DNA of 55,780 nucleotides from CAYWPG01 sp964460035. GTDB lineage: Bacteria > Pseudomonadota > Gammaproteobacteria > Nitrococcales > AK92. Below the pieces are notes generated by a model that worked only from the letters and a program-made list of their open reading frames with translations, made no database searches and was not told where the DNA came from. Where the stretch lies: positions 1-55,780 of the forward strand of contig CAYWPG010000023.1 of assembly GCA_964460035.1 (NCBI GenBank), read 5' to 3'. The position numbers were made by a program, and so were the translations under genes. Each line of letters begins with the position of its first letter. The stretch's first letter is position 1. Below are positions 8,632 to 17,074 of this stretch, one piece after another.

Positions 8632-9639
8632 CTACGGTTGTTTGTCTTGGGGGGGGCGGGGCTTGGGCGGGCTGCCCGGGACCCACCAGCGCTGGGCTTC
8701 GGCCGCGGCTTCCTCCGGAGGCATGCCGCGCGTTTTCCACATGGAGAACAGCACGGAGCCGCCGATCAGCGTTGCCGTGATCAACAGGGCGATCTCGGTG
8801 GGGATTACGGCCCGGCCGGCCCAGGCGTTTAGAACCATCTTGATGCCGATCACCACCAGCACCAGCGACAGGCCGTACTTGAGGTAGTGGAAGCGGTGAA
8901 TGATTCCGGCCAGGGCAAAGTAAAGCGCCCGCAGGCCCAGGATGGCGAACACGTTGGAGGTGTAGACGATAAAGGGATCCGTGGTGATCGCAAAGATCGC
9001 CGGGATAGAGTCCAGCGCGAACACGATGTCGGTGAACTCGACCAGCACCAGCACGAGAAACAGCGGCGTGATGTAGCGGACGCCGTTGCGAATCGTGAAA
9101 AAGTGGTGCCCCTCGTACTCGCTGGTTACCCGGAAGTGGCGGCGCATGAAGCCGACTATCCGGTTGTTCTCGACATCGGGTTCCTCGCTGACCGTAATCA
9201 GCATCTTGATGCCGGTGACGATCAGGAACGCTCCGAACAGGTAGATCACCCAGTGGAAGGCTTCGATGATCGCCGCTCCAGCCAGGATAAAGGCCGCGCG
9301 CAGCACCAGCGCGCCCAGCACGCCCCAGAACAGCACGCGGTACTGGTACTGAGGCGGTACCGCGAAGTGGGCGAAGATGAGTACGAAGACGAAGATATTG
9401 TCGACGCTCAGGCTCTTTTCGATCAGGTAGCCGGTCAGGAACTGCACGCCGGCCGTCCTGCCCATGAAGACGAACATGCCGGCCGCGAAGATGAGCGCCA
9501 GGACGAGGTAGCCGAGGCTTAGCCAGAGGGCGTGCTTGACGGTGATCGGCTTATCGTTGCGGTGCAGTACTCCAAGGTCCAGCGCCAGCAGTGCGAGTAC
9601 GAATGCGGTAAAGCCGACCCATAGCCATATCGAATGCAT
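8632..9639 (-). CDS. TerC/Alx family membrane protein
   Basis: This integral membrane protein has 335 residues and about nine helices. Family signatures are LALLALDLGVL (TM1), the acidic motif SLSVDNIFVF and FTDIVFALDSIPAIFAIT in the middle. The Asp residues within helices are thought to bind metal. Relatives include Alx, a manganese exporter, and TerC of tellurite-resistance clusters. No other ter genes are present, so Mn2+ export or membrane-protein metallation is more plausible than tellurite resistance. The C-terminal tail (about 30 residues) is charged and Pro-rich. I looked for a yybP-ykoY manganese riboswitch upstream and saw none. Confidence 0.92.
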   Translation of the reverse strand: MHSIWLWVGFTAFVLALLALDLGVLHRNDKPITVKHALWLSLGYLVLALIFAAGMFVFMGRTAGVQFLTGYLIEKSLSVDNIFVFVLIFAHFAVPPQYQYRVLFWGVLGALVLRAAFILAGAAIIEAFHWVIYLFGAFLIVTGIKMLITVSEEPDVENNRIVGFMRRHFRVTSEYEGHHFFTIRNGVRYITPLFLVLVLVEFTDIVFALDSIPAIFAITTDPFIVYTSNVFAILGLRALYFALAGIIHRFHYLKYGLSLVLVVIGIKMVLNAWAGRAVIPTEIALLITATLIGGSVLFSMWKTRGMPPEEAAAEAQRWWVPGSPPKPRPPQDKQP

Positions 9640-9938
9640 CTAAGCTCTCGTCCTTCTGCTACGGCTGCCCCGGCAGCGTACATGGAGGCGGGACAGCCGA
9701 TCCGGAAAAAATAACGTCGATCCGCCGTACGGCCGCTGCTGGCATAGCGGAGTGGGCGGCGCTGGCAGTTGGTGGATTCGCTCGCGCTAATTTAACGGAG
9801 AACGCGTGGCGGGTGTAGTGCTGGATTTGGGAGCGAGAAGGCGCTGAGGAGCGTTCGGTTGGGCGCGCTCTGGCGCAGTGGGCTTGCACGCAAGTGGCGG
9901 CGGCTCCATTAGAGGATGCTGCTGAACACGGTGCGTCA

Positions 9939-9976
9939 GCGTGCCAGTGGGGCGTTCCCCTGACGAACTGGCACGC
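9939..9976. other. Strong nested stem-loop upstream of the DUF5996 gene
   Basis: GCGTGCCAGT (9939-9948) pairs perfectly with ACTGGCACGC (9967-9976). Inside, GGGG/CCCC closes a CGTT loop (9949-9960). It lies about 60 bp before the start codon. It could be a transcript leader structure or an operator. The rest of the 9640-10034 gap shows nothing coding. Confidence 0.5.
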
Positions 9977-10034
9977 CAGGGGATGCCGCGGGCGCGGATT
10001 CCCCCTTGCGCAGCAACCTGAATCAGGAGTTGCT

Positions 10035-11045
10035 ATGGCCCATCATGCCGATTCCCGTCCATCCCCCGATAAGGAGCTCTGGCCCAGTCTGCCGCTGCAA
10101 GCCTGGCGCGATACCTGCGAGACCTTGCACATGTGGACGCAAATCGTCGGCAAGGTTCGCTTGGCACAGGCCCCGCTGGTCAACCACTGGTGGCAGGTCC
10201 CGCTTTACGTGACCGCCCGGGGGCTTACCACATCGCCCATTCCTTACGGGGAGCAAGTTTTTCAGATCGATTTCGACTTTATCGACCATCAGCTCGTGCT
10301 CTCTACGATGCGGGGCGAGCAGCGCCGCATCGCCCTGGAGCCGCGCTCGGTGGCCGACTTTTACCAGGAATTCATGGGCGCTTTGCGGGCGCTGGGCATA
10401 GAGGTGCGTATCTGGACGCAGCCTGTGGAGATCGAGCACATCATACGTTTCGAGGAGGATAGGCAGCACGCGAGCTACGATCCCGAATACGCGCGGCGCT
10501 TCTGGCAAGTCCTGGTGCAGGCCGATCGGGTGATGAAGGAGTTCCGCGCGCGCTTTATCGGCAAGTGCAGCCCGGTCCACTTTTTCTGGGGGAGCTTCGA
10601 TATGGCGGTCACCCGTTTCTCGGGGCGGCGGGCGCCGCCCCATCCGGGAGGCGTGCCGAATCTCGCGCCCTGGGTGGTCCTTGAGGCCTACTCGCACGAG
10701 TGCAGCAGCTGCGGCTTCTGGCCGGGCAGCGGGCCGGACGGCTTTCCCACGTTCTACGCCTACGCTTACCCCGAGCCTGAGGGGTTTGAAAACTATCCCG
10801 TTCGTCCCAGCGGGGCCCGCTACAGCAAGGAGCTGCGCGAGTTCATTCTTCCTTACGAGGAGGTGCGGCAAGCCGCGAATCCAAGCCAGGCGCTGATGGA
10901 GTTCTTTCAGAGCACTTATGAAGCGGCCGCAGAGCTTGGCGCCTGGGATCGTGCCGAGCTGGAGCGTCCCGGTGCCGACGCCGCGGGAGGAAGGCCCAGC
11001 GGCGCCAAGGAGCCGACGTTTCCCGCGCAGGGCCGCGGCGGATAG
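10035..11045 (+). CDS. DUF5996 family protein
   Basis: This 336-residue cytosolic protein belongs to a conserved family of unknown function. Recognisable segments are WPSLPLQAWRDTCETLHMWT near the start, VNHWWQVPLYVTARGLTTSP, the central KCSPVHFFWGSFDMAVTRFSG and the Cys/His-bearing SHECSSCGFWPG, followed by FPTFYAYAYPEPEGF. The His and two Cys of the SHECSSCG segment could bind a metal; that is inference. ATG at 10035 is chosen because AGGAG precedes it, and the frame continues upstream without better signals. It has no signal peptide. It stands alone upstream of the SDR/GH15 pair in the same direction. Confidence 0.9.
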   Translation: MAHHADSRPSPDKELWPSLPLQAWRDTCETLHMWTQIVGKVRLAQAPLVNHWWQVPLYVTARGLTTSPIPYGEQVFQIDFDFIDHQLVLSTMRGEQRRIALEPRSVADFYQEFMGALRALGIEVRIWTQPVEIEHIIRFEEDRQHASYDPEYARRFWQVLVQADRVMKEFRARFIGKCSPVHFFWGSFDMAVTRFSGRRAPPHPGGVPNLAPWVVLEAYSHECSSCGFWPGSGPDGFPTFYAYAYPEPEGFENYPVRPSGARYSKELREFILPYEEVRQAANPSQALMEFFQSTYEAAAELGAWDRAELERPGADAAGGRPSGAKEPTFPAQGRGG

Positions 11046-11230
11046 CCGCTTGCAGGGCGTATGGGCTTGCGCGCCGTGCAACTCCGGCCGGTCGGTATCG
11101 ATAGGGCCGGGCGAGGCGGGGCGCGGGGCGCCAAGCGGCCCTGGCGGGTATCGAGAGGGCCTCCCGCTCAGGGGTTGTGGACAAATGGCCAGATCCCAAT
11201 TGCAGGCCTAGGCAACACGTTGGGCGGCTT

Positions 11231-12067
11231 ATGACCAGACCCTCGGCTCTAGCGCAAGCGCCCGACCTGGGCATCGGCGGCCAGGTGGCCATCGTTACCG
11301 GTGCCAGCTCGGGAATAGGGCGCGCGTGCGCGATCGCGCTAGGGCAGGCGGGCGCCAAGGTGGTGGTGAACTACTACTCGGCGAACGCCGAGGCGGCCGG
11401 CGAGGTGGCGGCCGCCATAGAGCGCGGCGGTGGGCAGGCGCTGGCGTTCCAGGCCGATGTCTCGCGCGAGGAGGAGGTGCAGGCGCTGTTTCGCGCCGCG
11501 GTGCAGCGCTTCGGCACCGTGCATATCCTCGTGAATAACGCGGGTATACAGAACGGCGCGCCGTTCCAGGACATGTCGCTCGCGCAATGGCAGCAGGTGA
11601 TAGACGTCAACCTTACGGGGCAGTTCCTGTGCGCACGGGCCGCGGTGCGCGAGTTCCTGCGGCGAGGCATGCAGGAGGAGGTGTCCTGCGCGCTGGGCAA
11701 AATCATCTGCATAAGTTCGGTCCATCAGGTGATCCCCTGGGCGTGCGAGGCGAACTACGCGGCTTCCAAGGGCGGCGTGATGCTGCTCATGCAATCGATG
11801 GCCCAGGAGCTGTCGCAGTTGCAGATCCGCGTTAACGCGGTGGCTCCAGGGGCGATTCGCACTCCGATCAATCGCGCGGCGTGGGAGGGAAGGGCCGCGC
11901 GGGAAAGACTGCTGGAGCTCATTCCCTACCAGCGCATTGGCGATCCGGCCGACGTGGCGCAAGCCGTGCTGTGGCTTGCATCGGATCTTTCCGATTACGT
12001 GGTGGGGGAAACCTTGTTCGTAGACGGGGGGATGACGCTCTACCCCGGCTTTCACGGCAACGGCTAG
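11231..12067 (+). CDS. Short-chain dehydrogenase, glucose 1-dehydrogenase-like
   Basis: This 278-residue NAD(P)-dependent oxidoreductase has the classical SDR layout: TGASSGIG (residues 23-30) binding the cofactor, NNAG (about 102), catalytic Ser162/163, Tyr176 and Lys180 (YAASK), and a late GxxP loop AVAPGAIRTPI. The closest group by pattern is glucose 1-dehydrogenase, oxidising glucose to gluconolactone. It ends 8 bp before the GH15 gene, so the two are co-transcribed, and the neighbour would release glucose, which supports this call. The start at 11231 lacks a clear ribosome-binding site; an in-frame GTG at 11177 is the alternative. Confidence 0.88.
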   Translation: MTRPSALAQAPDLGIGGQVAIVTGASSGIGRACAIALGQAGAKVVVNYYSANAEAAGEVAAAIERGGGQALAFQADVSREEEVQALFRAAVQRFGTVHILVNNAGIQNGAPFQDMSLAQWQQVIDVNLTGQFLCARAAVREFLRRGMQEEVSCALGKIICISSVHQVIPWACEANYAASKGGVMLLMQSMAQELSQLQIRVNAVAPGAIRTPINRAAWEGRAARERLLELIPYQRIGDPADVAQAVLWLASDLSDYVVGETLFVDGGMTLYPGFHGNG

Positions 12068-12075
12068 GGCTTGCC

Positions 12076-13890
12076 ATGAGCATGATGAGCAGGCCTCTAG
12101 AGGACTACGGCTTTATCGGCAACATGATGAGCGGTGCGCTGGTGGCGCGCGACGGCTCTATGGACTGGTTGTGCCTGCCGCGATTCGACAGCGATGCCTG
12201 CTTCGCCGCACTGCTGGGCGGGCGCGAGCACGGGCACTGGCAGATTTGCCCCGCCGGCGAGATCAAGCGCGTTACCCGCCGCTACGAACCAGGCACGACG
12301 ATCCTGGAGACGACCTTCGAAACCGCCGAAGGCAAGGTCACGCTGGTCGACTTCATGCCCTTCACCGATGACGAGCACTACGTGAACGTGATGCGCCTGG
12401 TGCGCGGCGACGAGGGGCGGGTGCCTTTGCGCATGCGGCTGATCATCCGCTTCGGCTACGGCAAGATCGTGCCCTGGGTACGTCGCTACGATTACGGCTT
12501 GAGCGCCGTCGCCGGCCCCGATTCTCTGCAGCTGTACACGCCGGTCGACGTCAAAGGCGAGGGGCTCAGCACCGTGGCGCAGTTCACCGTAGGGGCGGGG
12601 GCCTTGGTTCCGTTCACCCTGGCTTATCACCCTTCGCATTGGCCCGCGCGCAGGCCGCCGGACTGCTATAGCCAGCTCGGCGAGACCGCCCGCCGCTGGC
12701 GCGCCTGGTCCGATCAATGCCATTACGGCCGCGGCGAAGGCCACCCTTGGCGAGAGGCGGTAATCCGCTCGCTGATGACGCTCAAGGCGCTGACGTTTCA
12801 GCCCACGGGTGGCATCGTCGCCGCGCTGACTACCTCGCTCCCTGAGCAGTTGGGGGGCATGCGCAACTGGGATTACCGCTACTGCTGGATTCGCGACGCG
12901 ACCCTGACGCTCTATGCGCTTCTTAATTCGGGTTACCGCGACGAGGCTTATGCCTGGCGGGAGTGGCTGCTGCGGGCAACCGCGGGGGACCCGCGGCAGC
13001 TTCAGATCATGTATGGCCTGAGCGGCGAGCGGCGGCTGACCGAAACGGTGCTGCCGTGGCTGCCGGGTTACGAGCGCAGTCAGCCGGTGCGCATAGGCAA
13101 TACCGCGTTTGACCAGCGTCAGCTGGATGTGCCCGGCGAGTTGATGGACACCTTGCACGTAGGGCGCAAGTTCGGGCTGGAACGCAGCGAGGATGCTTGG
13201 CGCTTGCAGAAAACCATCCTGCGGCATCTGGAAGAAGAGTGGAACAAGCCTGACGAGGGCATCTGGGAAGTGCGGGGGGAGCAGCGGCACTTCACCCACT
13301 CGCGGCTGATGTGCTGGGTGGCATTCGACCGCGCCGTCAAAGCGGTGGAGAATTTCGGAGCGCAGGGCCCCGTGGAGCGATGGCGGCGCATGTGCAAGGA
13401 GATCCGTGCCGATATCGAGCGCAACGGCTGGAACGCGGAGAAACGCGCTTTCGTTCAGTACTATGGCGGAACGGCCTTGGACGCGTCGCTGCTGCTGATG
13501 GCGGAGCTGGGCTTTATTGCGCCCACCGATCCGCGTTTCATCAGCACGGTAGAGGCGATAGAGCGCGAGCTTCTGGTCGATGGCCTGGTGTTGCGCTACC
13601 GGCCGGAGGAGACGCCGGACGGCCTGCCGGGCGATGAAGGCGCGTTCCTCGCTTGCAGCTTCTGGCTGGTCGATGCCTACGTGATGATGGGGCGCGAGGC
13701 CGAAGCCACCGCCCTGTTCGAACGCCTGCTCGATCTGCGCAATGACCTCGGCTTACTGGCCGAGGAGTACGACGTGCACCGCGGCCGCCAAATCGGCAAC
13801 TTTCCGCAAGCCTTCTCCCATATCGCCTTGGTCAACTCCGCCAACAACCTGGTGTCGGTACACGGCCCCGCCGGACATCGCTCCGGCTAA
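12076..13890 (+). CDS. Glycoside hydrolase family 15 protein
   Basis: This 604-residue protein has no signal peptide, so it acts in the cytoplasm. An N-terminal beta-sandwich domain (DYGFIGNMMSGALVARDGSM, WLCLPRFDS) precedes the (alpha/alpha)6 barrel. RNWDYRYCWIRDA (about residue 263) and GDEGAFLACSFW (about 518, with a catalytic Glu) are family motifs. GH15 enzymes release glucose from alpha-glucans, and bacterial cytosolic members of this form are often trehalases. Which sugar is cut cannot be told. The partner SDR gene could oxidise the glucose formed. The frame is open further upstream inside the SDR gene, but the MSMMSRPLEDYG start matches family N-termini. Confidence 0.9.
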   Translation: MSMMSRPLEDYGFIGNMMSGALVARDGSMDWLCLPRFDSDACFAALLGGREHGHWQICPAGEIKRVTRRYEPGTTILETTFETAEGKVTLVDFMPFTDDEHYVNVMRLVRGDEGRVPLRMRLIIRFGYGKIVPWVRRYDYGLSAVAGPDSLQLYTPVDVKGEGLSTVAQFTVGAGALVPFTLAYHPSHWPARRPPDCYSQLGETARRWRAWSDQCHYGRGEGHPWREAVIRSLMTLKALTFQPTGGIVAALTTSLPEQLGGMRNWDYRYCWIRDATLTLYALLNSGYRDEAYAWREWLLRATAGDPRQLQIMYGLSGERRLTETVLPWLPGYERSQPVRIGNTAFDQRQLDVPGELMDTLHVGRKFGLERSEDAWRLQKTILRHLEEEWNKPDEGIWEVRGEQRHFTHSRLMCWVAFDRAVKAVENFGAQGPVERWRRMCKEIRADIERNGWNAEKRAFVQYYGGTALDASLLLMAELGFIAPTDPRFISTVEAIERELLVDGLVLRYRPEETPDGLPGDEGAFLACSFWLVDAYVMMGREAEATALFERLLDLRNDLGLLAEEYDVHRGRQIGNFPQAFSHIALVNSANNLVSVHGPAGHRSG

Positions 13891-14125
13891 CAGTTTTCGG
13901 ACGCTTGCCAAGGCTGTCCGGCCGGCAGCCGGTCGACATCTTTGTGATAGAACTAAAAATCGAATCTATTCCTCCCGATTTTTGCGTCAATCGATCTGAT
14001 TATTTTGGGTATTGTGATCTCCAGCGGCCCGGTTGGCATCCGAGCCAGCAATTTCACAGCCAAGACGTCCCCAGCGGCGCGGGTTGCCGCCAGGGGGCCG
14101 ACCAAATTCACAGGAGACGAAGATC

Positions 14126-14731
14126 ATGGCGAAGGTATTGGTGCTTTATCACAGCTTCTACGGTCATATCGAGAAAATGGCCGAGGCGGTAGCGGAGGGC
14201 GCGCGGGAAGTGCCGGGTACGGAGGTAGTTATCAAGCGGGTGCCGGAGACCGTTCCCGAGGACGTCCTCAAGCAGGCCGGTGCCAAGCTCGATCAGGCCG
14301 CGCCGGTGGCTACCGTGGAGGAACTGCCCGAGTACGACGCCATCATCTTCGGCGCCGGCACGCGCTTCGGTACCGTGGCCTCGCAGATGCGCAATTTTCT
14401 GGAGCAGACGGGCGGCTTGTGGGCCCAGGGTAAGCTGATCGGCAAGGTGGGCAGCGTTTTCACCGCTTCGGCCACCCAGCACGGCGGGCAGGAGAGTACA
14501 CTGTTGACCTTCCACCCGACCTTGTTGCACCACGGCATGGTCGTTGTGGGCTTGCCCTACAGCTGCGCCGAACAGATGGGTATCGACGAGGTCCAGGGCG
14601 GCAGCCCCTACGGCGCGTCTACGATCACCGGCGGCCAGGGCGAGCGCATGCCCAGCGAGTCGGAGCTGCGCATGGCGCGCTTCCAGGGCAGGCACGTGGC
14701 GCAGATCGCCGCGAAGCTCGCGGCCAACTAG
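14126..14731 (+). CDS. wrbA: NAD(P)H:quinone oxidoreductase, type IV
   Basis: WrbA is an FMN flavodoxin-fold enzyme that reduces quinones by two electrons and so avoids redox cycling. At 201 residues it has the family length. VLVLYHSFYGHIEKMAEAVA is the phosphate-binding loop of the flavin. FGAGTRFGTVASQMRNFLEQ and the late HHGMVVVGLPY are WrbA signatures. ATG at 14126 is preceded by AGGAG. The 235-bp gap upstream contains an AT-rich stretch at 13945-14020 likely to hold the promoter. A strong terminator separates the gene from the pirin gene, which is often found beside wrbA-type stress genes. Confidence 0.95.
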   Translation: MAKVLVLYHSFYGHIEKMAEAVAEGAREVPGTEVVIKRVPETVPEDVLKQAGAKLDQAAPVATVEELPEYDAIIFGAGTRFGTVASQMRNFLEQTGGLWAQGKLIGKVGSVFTASATQHGGQESTLLTFHPTLLHHGMVVVGLPYSCAEQMGIDEVQGGSPYGASTITGGQGERMPSESELRMARFQGRHVAQIAAKLAAN

Positions 14732-14740
14732 CGAGCGGCA

Positions 14741-14776
14741 GGGTCCTGGCGACGGATGGCCGCCAGGACCCTTTTA
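14741..14776 (+). terminator. Rho-independent terminator after wrbA
   Basis: An 11-bp perfect stem, GGGTCCTGGCG/CGCCAGGACCC, is followed by TTTTAT. It lies 9 bp after the wrbA stop codon. Confidence 0.88.
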
Positions 14777-14818
14777 TCACGAGCGAACGCCGCTGCGGCG
14801 GCAAGCGAGGGACATACC

Positions 14819-15514
14819 ATGATCATCCGGCCAGGCGACCAGCGCGGCTATGCCGACCACGGCTGGCTGCGCACTTATCATACGTTCTCGTTCGCGGACT
14901 ACTACCACCCCGACCACATGGGCTTTCGTGCACTGCGGGTCATCAACGAGGATCGCGTGGCGGCCGGCAAGGGCTTCGGCGCCCATCCGCACAGGGACAT
15001 GGAGATCATTTCCTATGTGCTGGAAGGCGAGTTGGCGCACCGCGACAGCATGGGCAACGGTACGGTGATACGTCCGGGCGATGTGCAGCGGATGAGTGCC
15101 GGCACCGGCGTGGTGCACAGCGAGTTCAACAACTCCAGCGACCGCCAGGTGCACTTTCTGCAGATATGGATTCTGCCGGAGCGGCTGGGCCTTGAGCCGA
15201 GCTATGAGCAAAAGAGCTTTCCGCAGTCCGAACGGCGCGGGCAGTGGCGTTTAGTGGCCTCGCGCGATGGCCGCGAGGGATCGGTCACGGTTCATCAGGA
15301 TGCGAACTTGTATGTTCGCTTGCTCGATACCGATGAGACGGCCCAATATCGGGTGCCGGCGCAGCGCTATGCGTGGTTGCATGTAGCGCGCGGCGAAGTG
15401 GAGATCAACGGCGAGCGGTTGAAGGCGGGCGATGCGGCCGCGTTCGAGCCGGCCGAGGCGATAGAATTGCGCGCCCAGGACGCCGCCGAGGTGCTGTTAT
15501 TCGATTTGGCGTGA
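14819..15514 (+). CDS. Pirin family protein (YhhW-like)
   Basis: This 231-residue bicupin equals E. coli YhhW in length. The N-terminal cupin carries the metal site in GFGAHPHRDMEIISYVLEGE and HRDSMGN; the second His cluster comes before STGVVHSEFN-like sequence (AGTGVVHSEFN). YhhW has quercetin 2,3-dioxygenase activity in vitro, but the cellular role of pirins is unsettled, and redox stress has been suggested. The C-terminal cupin (about 150-231) lacks the metal ligands, as usual. The ATG at 14819 follows GAGGGA. A terminator after wrbA suggests a separate promoter or read-through. Confidence 0.93.
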   Translation: MIIRPGDQRGYADHGWLRTYHTFSFADYYHPDHMGFRALRVINEDRVAAGKGFGAHPHRDMEIISYVLEGELAHRDSMGNGTVIRPGDVQRMSAGTGVVHSEFNNSSDRQVHFLQIWILPERLGLEPSYEQKSFPQSERRGQWRLVASRDGREGSVTVHQDANLYVRLLDTDETAQYRVPAQRYAWLHVARGEVEINGERLKAGDAAAFEPAEAIELRAQDAAEVLLFDLA

Positions 15515-15594
15515 ATGTTCGGCTCTGATCTGGGGTATAGTCGCCGACCACTTTTCACCTATTCAGAACCGATTTACAACGGTGGAGAGCGCTG

Positions 15595-16836
15595 ATGAAG
15601 CGAACCAACGTCGAGCAGGCTATACAGGCGATCGCCCGGGGCGATCTCGTCATTGTGGTGGACGATGAGTCGCGCGAGAACGAGGGCGATCTGATTTTGG
15701 CCGCCGAGCACGCGACGCCGGAAAAACTCGCCTTCATGATCCGCCACACCAGCGGGCTGGTGTGCGCGGCCTTGCCGGGCGCGCGTGCCGATGAGCTCGA
15801 CTTGTCGCCCATGGTCAATCGCAACAGCGAGCCCCAGGGCACGGCGTTCACCGTCAGTGTGGACTACCGTTTCGGTATCGGTACCGGCATTTCGGCTGCG
15901 GATCGCAGCGTGACGCTGCGCGCGCTGGCCGATCCGGCCGCCGTTGCGGCGGACTTTACCCGGCCCGGCCACGTGTTCCCGCTGCGTGCCCGGGATGGAG
16001 GCGTGCTGGAGAGGCCGGGACACACGGAAGCGGCGGTGGATCTGGCCCGGCTCGCCGGGTTGCAGCCGGTCGGCGCGCTCTGCGAGCTGGTCAATGACGA
16101 CGGCACCATGATGCGCCGGCCCGAGCTGGAGCGATTCGCCGCCGAGCACAAGCTGCCGCTGCTCCTGATCGAGGATCTGGTCGCCTACCGCCGCGCTAAC
16201 GAGCGCTTGATCGAGCGCACCGCCACCGCCCGTTTGCCTACTCAGCATGGTGAGTTCACGGCGCACGTTTACCGCTCGCTGCTTGACGGCACCGAGCACA
16301 TGGCGCTGGTGAAAGGCGAGGTGAGCGGCGACGAGCCGGTGCTCGCGCGCCTGCATTCGGAATGCCTTACCGGCGACATTCTGGGCTCGCTGCGCTGCGA
16401 TTGCGGCGAGCAGCTGGACCGCGCTCTGGCCGCGATCGCCAAGGCCGGGCAGGGGGTGCTGGTGTATCTTCGCGGCCATGAGGGCCGCGGCATAGGACTT
16501 ACCGGAAAGCTGAGGGCCTACGGGCTTCAGGATCAGGGGCACGACACCGTGCAGGCGAATCTGGCGCTGGGGCTGCCGGTGGATTCGCGCCGCTACGATG
16601 TGGGTGCGCAGATCCTCGCCGATCTGGGCGTGAGGCGTGTGCGGCTGCTCTCTAACAACCCGCGCAAGCTCGCCGAGCTGGAGCACTATCGCCTGCAGGT
16701 GACCGAGCGTGTGCCTCTACTGGTGTCTCCCAACCCCGAGAATGCGGCCTACTTGCTGACCAAGCAGCGCAAGCTGGGGCATATGCTAGATGTGGATTCG
16801 GGGCTGGAAGCCGTTAACGAGGCGGACCAGGCGTGA
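15595..16836 (+). CDS. ribBA: Bifunctional DHBP synthase / GTP cyclohydrolase II
   Basis: RibBA supplies both precursors of riboflavin. Residues of about 1-205 are 3,4-dihydroxy-2-butanone-4-phosphate synthase, with RENEGDL (27-33), RHTSG (50-54) and the His of RPGHTEAAVDL. Residues of about 210-405 are GTP cyclohydrolase II, with zinc ligands Cys257, Cys268 and Cys270 and the substrate motif HEGRGIGL. The zinc Cys set is complete, so the second domain is probably active; in many proteobacterial fusions it is not. The final LTKQRKLGHML is typical of RibA. There are only 80 bp upstream, with no FMN riboswitch visible. No other rib genes are adjacent. Confidence 0.95.
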   Translation: MKRTNVEQAIQAIARGDLVIVVDDESRENEGDLILAAEHATPEKLAFMIRHTSGLVCAALPGARADELDLSPMVNRNSEPQGTAFTVSVDYRFGIGTGISAADRSVTLRALADPAAVAADFTRPGHVFPLRARDGGVLERPGHTEAAVDLARLAGLQPVGALCELVNDDGTMMRRPELERFAAEHKLPLLLIEDLVAYRRANERLIERTATARLPTQHGEFTAHVYRSLLDGTEHMALVKGEVSGDEPVLARLHSECLTGDILGSLRCDCGEQLDRALAAIAKAGQGVLVYLRGHEGRGIGLTGKLRAYGLQDQGHDTVQANLALGLPVDSRRYDVGAQILADLGVRRVRLLSNNPRKLAELEHYRLQVTERVPLLVSPNPENAAYLLTKQRKLGHMLDVDSGLEAVNEADQA

Positions 16837-16860
16837 AGCCGCGGCTGCCGAAGAGGCTGG

Positions 16861-16985
16861 GGCGCGAAGGGTTATTCCAGCTGTAGCGGGGAGTAAAGAT
16901 TCGCGGCCGGGGTCCGTTCCCACGGGGGAATTTCCCGTTGCGGGAGCGGCCCCCTCGCTGCGAAAGGCTTTGCCGTGACCGGCGA
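16861..16985. repeat. REP-like palindromic element A
   Basis: Two inverted modules are visible: TTCGCGGCCGGGGTCCG followed by TTCCCACGG, then GCGGGAGCGGCCCCCTCG followed by CTGCGAAAGGCTTT. The same modules recur near 22.8, 24.6, 25.2, 42.2 and 54.5 kb, always between genes. Confidence 0.7.
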
Positions 16986-17074
16986 ATGGGCAGCGGGTCG
17001 CGGCGAGAGGGCCGTATCCTAGAACACTTGGCTCAAGACATAGAATCTTCCACCGATCTCAAGCCGGCGCAGCG

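Noticed and set aside
8632..9639. Tellurite-resistance role for the TerC homologue
   Set aside because: No other ter genes are present; the Alx-like role fits better.
9640..9893. Search for a yybP-ykoY manganese riboswitch upstream of the TerC gene
   Set aside because: The conserved riboswitch core could not be found by eye.
11881..12075. Upstream extension of the GH15 frame into the SDR gene
   Set aside because: The extension overlaps the SDR coding sequence in another frame and lacks similarity; MSMMSRPLEDYG matches family starts.
12097..13299. 400-residue frame antisense to the GH15 gene
   Set aside because: Compositional shadow without family similarity.
15515..15594. FMN riboswitch upstream of ribBA
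   Set aside because: The gap is too short and lacks the conserved helices.
15574..16686. 370-residue antisense frame over ribBA
   Set aside because: No domains; ribBA is certain on the other strand.
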